DNA of 18,081 nucleotides from Fidelibacterota bacterium. GTDB lineage: Bacteria; Marinisomatota; Marinisomatia; Marinisomatales; UBA1611. Where the stretch lies: NCBI GenBank assembly GCA_002694025.1, contig NZKX01000105.1:6940-25020 (forward strand), given 5' to 3'. The translations under genes and the position numbers were made by a program. Below, piece after piece: positions 1 to 6,639 of this stretch (positions are counted from its first letter, which is position 1; every line of letters starts with the position of its first letter). A model generated the notes under the pieces. It was not told the DNA's origin. It saw only the letters and a list, made by a program, of their open reading frames with translations, and did no database searches.

Positions 1-2
1 TT

Positions 3-3000
3 ATGCCTGAAAACATGAGAGATTTTTTCACAAAAGAACAGATTGAGGCAATAAATATTGGCGATTTTGGCAACAATATTTTAGAGGAGCATAGCCGAGA
101 ATATATTTGGCTAAACTACCAGCAACTTGAAGTAGATTATATCACAGGGGATAACCAAGAACTTACCAATAGATATTTCAATGAAAACAATGATCTCGTT
201 GAAGAGGTGCATTGGTATTTTGATAATTACTATCAGGAATGGTTTCTTAATTATCGTTTAGGTTATTATTATAATGAAGATGGAATACTTGATTATTATA
301 CCTATGGTTGGCAGTTGGATGAAAACGGTTTCTTTGTCGAAGATTACCATTACTTACATTTTTATAATGATGATGGGTCGCTTTCGCATGTGGACATATT
401 TTATCATGGGAATGAGAATCCAGAATTAGTTTATAGGTATACCTATGTATTTTCTGAAGATGCGGAAGGAACCGTTACCGACCTTTTAATGTTTCGTTAT
501 GGATGGCCGGCCTCTGGAGGAGAACTAAGCGAAACTCCCATTATGATGGATACATATACTTATGATGAGAATGACAATTTAGTCCATGAATTAAGGCAAT
601 TCGACAACTCTGGCGAAGGTGTTTGGGAAAATTCGTCGCAGTATCTGATGGGCCATACGGATAACTTATTACAGTTCAGATTGCTACAATTTTATGATAC
701 GTATGAGGGCTGGATTGATGATAGTGTATTTGAATTTGAATATGATGAAAACGATAACATAAATTCAAGGACATTTAGATCCCTATACGATGGTGCTCCC
801 ACTGAAGATCCAATATCTATACGATATTACTTCTGGGATTTATTTGAAACGGAAGAAGAGACCGAAGGGGTTGAGTTTGGTTTCGAAACCGTAGCAGATT
901 TATATGCAACTTTTGGAGGTGTTCTTAACTCTTATGGTGCAGATTGCCTAGACTGTGCATCGATGAGTGATATGAGTGCCGATGTTGTAGGTACAGCGGA
1001 TATGGATCAAGGTAGCATAACCTTTTTTGTAAATGAACGTGAGTTTCAATACGTTTATTTCCAATTCATGGATTCAAATGGAAATGACCAATATGATGTT
1101 GAAGAGACCTATGTTTTATCCCTTGAGGATAGCCAATTAGGATTTAGTGATCATTCTATATCTTACTCAGGAGATATTTACGAGATGAATTTCAACCGTT
1201 TCTGGTGGCTTGCTTATGATTTTGTCTTCTACGAATATCCCTTTCCTGGAGAGGAAAACTTGGTTATTTGGAATGGATACGGTTTTCCTTTTGGATGGGA
1301 AATGTTTGCTTGGGGTGATGCGCAATTAGATACCACGATTGCTGATGGATATAACGGTGACTATTATGGGTATTCAACTAGTGCCCTTAGCTATGTTCAG
1401 GGAGGGCAATGGTCAGGAGCGGGTTTAGATATTATCCCACCTATTGATCTACATGTTCATGCTGATTATAGTTCTCTAAAATTTTGGATGTGGAGTGAGC
1501 AGGATGCACCAATGCTTCGGATTCAATTCGAAGACGGATTAGATAGAGTTGGATATAATTTCATTCCAGAGCCTATGGAGGGATGGCACTATTATGAGCT
1601 ACCCTTATCTAACTTTGTTTTTTTCGATGGTTCTCAGACGTTTGATTGGGCAGAAGTTAAAATATTTCAGGTAATGGGAGAAGGTAATGGAGAAGCAGGG
1701 CGCACATTTCATTTTAGTGAAATAATAATTAATGAAACACAGATTGAAGATGAAGAATTATATTTTGATTTTGTTGGAGATTTAAATGGCCACTATTATT
1801 ACGTTTCTCAAGAGCCTATGAGCTGGCATGACGGTCTCAACTTTACCGATACGGTAAATGCAGATGGGTTTGTCCATATGGCAACTATTAACTCACAAGA
1901 AGAAAACAATTTTCTTGAAAACGCTCTATCTTCCTATGGATCTGAGTGGGTATGGCTTGGACTAACAGATGAATACGAAGAAGGAAATTGGCAATGGGTA
2001 ACCGGCGAGCCGTTGGATTATACCAGCTGGGCTGAGGGGCAGCCAAACAACACTGGTGGAGTTGAACACTACGCTAATATTAACAGTAACTCTGGAGATT
2101 GGCATGATGATCCTTATGATGCTCCCAATTTAGTTTTGCTTGAATTCATTCCTAATAACCCTCCAGAGGAACCAAGTCTTGAAGGCGTTTGGAAAATGGG
2201 ACCTTTTGCAGGATCGCTTCGAGTAGGACCAGAACCATTTAGTGGTGACTGGTGGGCTATATCTGATCAAGATGTTCAATTAAGAGCATGTTATTTTGAC
2301 GACTTATATGTTTTTGATGAAGAGGGATTTCACAATGATCAGGGCGAAGAAACATGGCTTGAATGGTGGCAAGGTATGGATCCTGAGGGCTGTGGATCTC
2401 CTGTTTATCCTCATGATGGTTCTAGTAATCCAGCAGGTTACGCATTTAATGAAGAAAATGGAACTCTAACCTTAAATGGTGTGGGATCATATCTTGGTCT
2501 TCCTAAGGCTGTAAACGGTATGGAACTTACTTCTCCTGATCAAGCACCAAATTCTGTGACTTACGATGTTTATATGCAAGATTCTCCGAGAATGATGACC
2601 CTTGTTATCGAAGTAGGGCAAGGAGTATTCTGGACGTTTGATTTAGTACCTGCAATGCATGTAGAAACAGTGTATTTTGTAAAGGAAGACTACGCAGATG
2701 TTTTGGATCCAGATAATTGGGATCACATAACTCCCTCTGTTGCCATAACCAGAGGAGATAACCAGGGACTTTATAATCCATATCTAGAAGACTCCTACAA
2801 CGGCTTTGGTCCTTCGGGAACCCTTTGGCATTTAGGACTGACAAGCGAAGCAAATCCTATGAATTATACAGATTGGGTTGATGCTGTAGGTGGACAGGCA
2901 GCTAATTTACCAGGCCAGACCCTTTCGATGTGGTGTCTTGAAGAAAATATTTATTTTGATGTAGCTTTTGAGAATTGGACGGCAGGAAACAATGGTGGTG

Positions 3001-5186
3001 GATTTAGTTATTGGAGAACAATTTCTGAACCACCTGAGGGTCCAAATTTAAATATGCATTTTGTGTGGGGTTTGATGGGAAGTGATGAAACTGGAGATGG
3101 TTCTTTAGAAAATCCTTTTGCAACAATTGGGCATGCAGTAAATATTATGGAAAATGATGACATGGTAGCTGTAGGGCCTGGTAGTTACAATGAAAACATT
3201 GTTGTGACTGATAAATCTGGATTGCTAGTTAGTTTTTCTGGTTCAGATTCTACCTTTATAAACGGAAATGGTGGACAAATCTTAAACAGTCATAATGGAT
3301 TTTGGATGATAGATGGATTTACCTTTACTGATGGGAGCGCTGATGATGGAGGTGCGATACTGACCTCTAATGGTGGACTAATGTTAGGAAGAAGTAAGTT
3401 TGTAGGTAATAGTGCAGATCATAATGGGGGAGCATTAGCTATCTTTAATTCATCAGTAATTATGGATAGCGTTATTTTCTCAGGAAACAATTCGGTAGAT
3501 AACGGAGGTGCTATATTCATTTATAACACTGAACCAAGTCCTGATCTGCAATGGATCGTTTCCCTTAACAATGTAACTATGTTTCAAAATACATCTGAAG
3601 CTCAAGGCGCTGGTTTGCGTGTTTATGGGGGTAATGATGGATACACTCTTGTAAGCTTGTTTAATGCAACAGTCCGAAATAATTCTGGATATTCTTACTC
3701 TGGCTTAAGCTTGAGTGGTAATGTTCAAGCAGATATCTATGAAAGTCGATTTATCGGTAATCAGGCTCAGGCCTACTCAGCTGCAGGTGGGTTTTTAAGT
3801 GGAGCTTACTTCGAAATGGCTCACTGCGTTGTGGCAGGCAATCAGGCCAACCTAGGTGGTGGAACTGCCAATTCAGGTGGTTTATCAGTATGGGATGGTT
3901 CCTATGGAACCTTTACTAATTGTACTTTTACAGAAAACTCTGCCGAGTACGGAAGTGCATTGACAGTTGGAGGTGGTTCTTATGCCAGCCTAGAGTCATC
4001 GATTGTTTGGAACAATCCTGGTGATAATGCACTTGCAGCGGTTCAGTGGAATGATAATGGGAGCAATTTAGATGTCTATAATAGTGTTGTTCAAAACGGC
4101 GAGGGCGGAATATATGCTGATGATCTTTCTATTGTTTATCAGGACGGAGTATTAAATATAGATCCACTTTTTTGTGATCCAGAAAATGGAGATTTTTCCA
4201 TTGATATGAATTCGGGAGCAATAACACCCTGGGGAGAGCCAATGGGTGCTCTTGGATTCGGATGTGAGGGAAATATTATGGCCTCGGCTAACATTTTGAG
4301 TATTCAAGATGTTCCAAACGATCAAGGTGGAAGAGTTTATGTTACTTTCGAGAAGTCTTCATTTGACACAGATGGACTTGGACGCACGGAGATGTATACA
4401 GTTGAGCGGATGGATGGCGGTCAGTGGGTTGGTCTTACCTCGGTCGGCGCTTACGCAAGTGAGATTTATGTTGTAGAAGCAACAACACTTGCAGATTCAA
4501 CCAGTGAAGGTGATGGTATGACAACCTATCGTGTAGTGGCGAACATGGACGAAGGAAATTTTGAAAGTGAACCAGAATCTGGATACTCTGTTGATAATAT
4601 TGCTCCGATGATGGTTACGGGATTAACTGCTAATATGTCTGATGGTATGGTTATGCTTTCTTGGGGCCATTCTGAGGCAAATGATTTTTCACACTACATG
4701 GTTTACTACAGCACAGTAGCTGATTTTATACCAAGCGAGGAAACTATGATCGGAACTCACTCATTGCCATCTTTTGAGCATAATGTTGAAGAGTTGGGTG
4801 ACCACTACTATGTCGTCTCAGCTGTAGATGTAAATGAAAATGAGAGTGAATACTCTGAAGAAGTAAATGTTACTTTGTTAAGTTTAGCTGATATACATGG
4901 ACTCCCAGAAACGTTTGCTCTTCATCAGAATTATCCAAACCCATTCAACCCTAGTACAACGATTCGTTTTGATTTACCTGAAGCAGGTAACGTTTCTTTA
5001 GTTATTTATGATATGATGGGTCGAGAAGTTACTACTTTGGTAAGTAGCCCAATTGAAGCTGGGTATCATTTTGTCCAGTGGGATGGATCTAATAGTATAG
5101 GGTCTTCTGTTGCAGCTGGTGTATATATCTACACCATTCAAGCAGGTAAACATAGAGCTATAAATAAAATGATTTACTTAAAATAA
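3..5186 (+). CDS. Giant secreted mosaic protein: C-type lectin, beta-helix, Fn3, T9SS sorting tail (5'-partial)
   Basis: At least 1727 residues, probably an extracellular or surface-anchored binding protein. The first ATG lies at the window edge and no signal peptide follows, so the true start is probably upstream. Domains seen, in order: Tyr/Asp-rich YDENDN-type repeats resembling YD/RHS-like repeats (about 30-280); a jelly-roll, carbohydrate-binding-like segment (about 418-580); a C-type lectin-like domain (about 597-717) with WLGLTD, QPNN at 680-683, E688 and WHDD at 700-703; two Trp-rich segments (about 725-885 and 886-1006) of a kind I recall from secreted Bacteroidetes/Marinimicrobia glycan-active proteins; a right-handed beta-helix (about 1017-1390) with FxxN and GGA motifs; Fn3-like domains (about 1426-1625); and a type A T9SS C-terminal domain (about 1638-1727) beginning NYPNPFNPST. 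Secretion through T9SS is inferred from that tail. No catalytic domain is recognised. Ligand unknown; a role in glycan or cell adhesion is inference. Confidence 0.93.
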   Translation: MPENMRDFFTKEQIEAINIGDFGNNILEEHSREYIWLNYQQLEVDYITGDNQELTNRYFNENNDLVEEVHWYFDNYYQEWFLNYRLGYYYNEDGILDYYTYGWQLDENGFFVEDYHYLHFYNDDGSLSHVDIFYHGNENPELVYRYTYVFSEDAEGTVTDLLMFRYGWPASGGELSETPIMMDTYTYDENDNLVHELRQFDNSGEGVWENSSQYLMGHTDNLLQFRLLQFYDTYEGWIDDSVFEFEYDENDNINSRTFRSLYDGAPTEDPISIRYYFWDLFETEEETEGVEFGFETVADLYATFGGVLNSYGADCLDCASMSDMSADVVGTADMDQGSITFFVNEREFQYVYFQFMDSNGNDQYDVEETYVLSLEDSQLGFSDHSISYSGDIYEMNFNRFWWLAYDFVFYEYPFPGEENLVIWNGYGFPFGWEMFAWGDAQLDTTIADGYNGDYYGYSTSALSYVQGGQWSGAGLDIIPPIDLHVHADYSSLKFWMWSEQDAPMLRIQFEDGLDRVGYNFIPEPMEGWHYYELPLSNFVFFDGSQTFDWAEVKIFQVMGEGNGEAGRTFHFSEIIINETQIEDEELYFDFVGDLNGHYYYVSQEPMSWHDGLNFTDTVNADGFVHMATINSQEENNFLENALSSYGSEWVWLGLTDEYEEGNWQWVTGEPLDYTSWAEGQPNNTGGVEHYANINSNSGDWHDDPYDAPNLVLLEFIPNNPPEEPSLEGVWKMGPFAGSLRVGPEPFSGDWWAISDQDVQLRACYFDDLYVFDEEGFHNDQGEETWLEWWQGMDPEGCGSPVYPHDGSSNPAGYAFNEENGTLTLNGVGSYLGLPKAVNGMELTSPDQAPNSVTYDVYMQDSPRMMTLVIEVGQGVFWTFDLVPAMHVETVYFVKEDYADVLDPDNWDHITPSVAITRGDNQGLYNPYLEDSYNGFGPSGTLWHLGLTSEANPMNYTDWVDAVGGQAANLPGQTLSMWCLEENIYFDVAFENWTAGNNGGGFSYWRTISEPPEGPNLNMHFVWGLMGSDETGDGSLENPFATIGHAVNIMENDDMVAVGPGSYNENIVVTDKSGLLVSFSGSDSTFINGNGGQILNSHNGFWMIDGFTFTDGSADDGGAILTSNGGLMLGRSKFVGNSADHNGGALAIFNSSVIMDSVIFSGNNSVDNGGAIFIYNTEPSPDLQWIVSLNNVTMFQNTSEAQGAGLRVYGGNDGYTLVSLFNATVRNNSGYSYSGLSLSGNVQADIYESRFIGNQAQAYSAAGGFLSGAYFEMAHCVVAGNQANLGGGTANSGGLSVWDGSYGTFTNCTFTENSAEYGSALTVGGGSYASLESSIVWNNPGDNALAAVQWNDNGSNLDVYNSVVQNGEGGIYADDLSIVYQDGVLNIDPLFCDPENGDFSIDMNSGAITPWGEPMGALGFGCEGNIMASANILSIQDVPNDQGGRVYVTFEKSSFDTDGLGRTEMYTVERMDGGQWVGLTSVGAYASEIYVVEATTLADSTSEGDGMTTYRVVANMDEGNFESEPESGYSVDNIAPMMVTGLTANMSDGMVMLSWGHSEANDFSHYMVYYSTVADFIPSEETMIGTHSLPSFEHNVEELGDHYYVVSAVDVNENESEYSEEVNVTLLSLADIHGLPETFALHQNYPNPFNPSTTIRFDLPEAGNVSLVIYDMMGREVTTLVSSPIEAGYHFVQWDGSNSIGSSVAAGVYIYTIQAGKHRAINKMIYLK

Positions 5187-5203
5187 GCTAATTCTAGGCA
5201 ATT

Positions 5204-5240
5204 AAACTAAAAAGGGGCAGATATTGTCCCTTTTTAGTTT
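5204..5240 (+). terminator. Rho-independent terminator after the mosaic protein gene
   Basis: A perfect 13-bp inverted repeat (arms 5204-5216 and 5228-5240, AAACTAAAAAGGG against its complement) can be extended inwards by one G-U and two Watson-Crick pairs, leaving a 5-nt loop. It starts 17 bp after the stop codon. The descending arm carries T5 and T3 runs and the arms are A/T-flanked, so it could also work in the opposite direction. The remaining 42 bp before the next start show no promoter that I can assign with confidence. Confidence 0.85.
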
Positions 5241-5282
5241 TAGTAAAATTCTTTATTCTTTTTAACTTTCGCGGCGCTTACT

Positions 5283-6128
5283 ATGAACAAAACATTTATA
5301 ATGATTAATAAAAAAATAATAATATTAACGATAGCGGTTGCTCTAAACTCATTGTGGTCTCAAAATCCATGGAGAAATAATTCTACTAAAAATGAGATGA
5401 TTGAGAAAACACCAGCGCGAGACATGTCAAAACCTGTTGAGTGGGGATATTTAGATTCCCTTGCCGGAGTTTATTATTTAGATCAGGTTCCCTACTCGGG
5501 TCCAGTAATCAAGCAATTGGAAATAGGATTACTTACTGGAGAATTTAAAGCTGGGCTTAAACACGGTGTATGGCAAACCCTCAATAAGATTGGTCAGCCT
5601 ATTATGATTGGTCACTTTAAGGAAGGCAGAAAACACGGGAAATTTGAACAGTGGTATGATGATGGAGATGAAAGACATAGAGAACTTATTGCTACTTTTG
5701 ATAATGATAAATACATAGACGAGTATAAAGAATGGTATGAAAATGGAAAAAAATCAATTATGGGATTTTATATTGATGGGCAAGAACATGGTAAGTATAC
5801 AGAATGGTATGAAAATGGAAAAAAAGCATTAAAGGCAAAGTTTATTAATGGTGAACCGGATGGTTTATATAAAGAATGGCATCCTAATGGAAAAAAATCG
5901 CTTCGAGTAAAATATATTGATGGTAAAGAAAATGGTACGTGGACTCAGTGGTATGAGAATGGAAGAAAACAAATGAAAATTGGATACGTAAATGGAGTAC
6001 CTAGAGGACGTGCTAAGTTTTGGTTCCCAGATGGGTCATTAAAAGGGGAGGGAATTGTTAGAAGCGAAGTTCCAGGGGGTGGATGGATTCTTTTGGATCC
6101 AGATGGAAATAAAAAGGTTTATAAATAA
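5283..6128 (+). CDS. Exported MORN-repeat (MORN_2 type) protein
   Basis: A 281-residue protein with an N-terminal signal peptide (about 1-26, ending LWSQ) and no lipobox cysteine, so it is probably periplasmic or secreted. From about residue 85 it consists of MORN_2-type beta-hairpin repeats (consensus EWYENGKK...G...G.Y) with a 24-residue period; about seven units are visible, and the second differs by a 3-residue insertion (DERHREL region). Such repeats occur in YwqK-like proteins and many exported Bacteroidetes proteins; their biochemical role is generally unknown and I assign none. An alternative start is Met7, which would leave a shorter but still plausible signal peptide; neither start has a Shine-Dalgarno sequence. 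A GC-rich octamer (5270-5277) lies just upstream in an otherwise AT-rich leader. The gene stands alone between a terminator and a convergent operon. Confidence 0.92.
   Translation: MNKTFIMINKKIIILTIAVALNSLWSQNPWRNNSTKNEMIEKTPARDMSKPVEWGYLDSLAGVYYLDQVPYSGPVIKQLEIGLLTGEFKAGLKHGVWQTLNKIGQPIMIGHFKEGRKHGKFEQWYDDGDERHRELIATFDNDKYIDEYKEWYENGKKSIMGFYIDGQEHGKYTEWYENGKKALKAKFINGEPDGLYKEWHPNGKKSLRVKYIDGKENGTWTQWYENGRKQMKIGYVNGVPRGRAKFWFPDGSLKGEGIVRSEVPGGGWILLDPDGNKKVYK
5730..6089 (+). repeat. Tandem 72-bp coding repeats (MORN units)
   Basis: Five consecutive units start at 5730, 5802, 5874, 5946 and 6018, exactly 72 bp apart. The first two share an identical 24-bp stretch (5730-5753 and 5802-5825); the later ones diverge progressively. 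This suggests tandem duplication within the gene, with the first two units the most recently copied or homogenised. Confidence 0.8.
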
Positions 6129-6135
6129 TTTATAA

Positions 6136-6166
6136 AAAAAGTTATTGCCGATAAAAGTGACTTTTT
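6136..6166. terminator. Bidirectional hairpin terminator between convergent genes
   Basis: A 9-bp stem (arms 6136-6144 and 6158-6166, one G-U pair) with a 13-nt loop, an A-run on the left and a T-run on the right. It lies between the stop codons of two converging genes and touches the stop codon of the minus-strand gene. The layout suits termination of both transcripts. The stem is GC-poor, so its strength is uncertain. Confidence 0.55.
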
Positions 6167-6617
6167 ATTGCTTATAAAACTTTGCCCATTTAGAATTAGG
6201 TGCAATTGCTAGTAGGTCTCTTTCAAAATTTTTAGCTTTTTCACCCTGTTCAAGTTTTTTATAAATTTGAATTACATAATGAGTGACCTCCGGAATTTTG
6301 GCGTGCTCAGGATTCTTTTCTTTTAAGGATGAGAGTGTATTAAGAAGTTTGCCTAAAGCTTTATTTAGTTCAACTTTACTAGGACCTTTCATCGATTGTC
6401 TATAGTAAAGATGGTGAAGTGCTTCATCCTCAGCCTCTGCACCTCGAACGCCCGCTACTGCAGTTACCTTTTCGACCTCATATCCAGCATCTGCAACATC
6501 TTCAATTTCGTTCCAGACGGTGTTATCCCACATGGCATCTAAATCTAACTCTTCGTCCTGAGCAAATATCGGACAGAAAAGTAAAATTAAAGTTATAATG
6601 AAAAATATATTCTTCAT
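6165..6617 (-). CDS. Small exported helical protein, last gene of the envelope operon
   Basis: I place the start at 6617, giving 150 residues, because MKNIFFIITLILLFCPIFAQ there is a clear signal peptide. The longer reading frame, starting at 6758, would add 47 Lys/Gln-rich residues and overlap the end of the upstream gene by 119 bp. The mature part begins with an acidic segment (DEELDLDAMW), followed by an Ala/Glu-rich stretch and C-terminal helices ending in a TPR-like pattern (LEQGEKAKNFERDLLAIAPNS). No family is recognised. It begins 22 bp after the stop of the PorV-transglutaminase-TPR gene and ends at the operon terminator, so co-expression with that gene is likely. A periplasmic partner role is inference. 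The Cys in the signal sequence (LLFCPIFAQ) does not form a good lipobox. Confidence 0.82.
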   Translation of the reverse strand: MKNIFFIITLILLFCPIFAQDEELDLDAMWDNTVWNEIEDVADAGYEVEKVTAVAGVRGAEAEDEALHHLYYRQSMKGPSKVELNKALGKLLNTLSSLKEKNPEHAKIPEVTHYVIQIYKKLEQGEKAKNFERDLLAIAPNSKWAKFYKQ

Positions 6618-6639
6618 AAGTACTATAATATACAATACT

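Noticed and set aside
3..850. RHS/polymorphic toxin reading of the YDENDN-type repeats.
   Set aside because: There is no RHS core motif or C-terminal toxin domain; the protein ends in a T9SS sorting domain.
2605..2853. Minus-strand open frame of 82 codons.
   Set aside because: It is antisense within the mosaic protein gene, in a region with clear coding signal on the plus strand.
5241..5282. A promoter for the MORN gene in the short leader.
   Set aside because: The region is AT-rich but shows neither a convincing -35/-10 pair nor a Bacteroidetes-type TTTG / TAnnTTTG pair.
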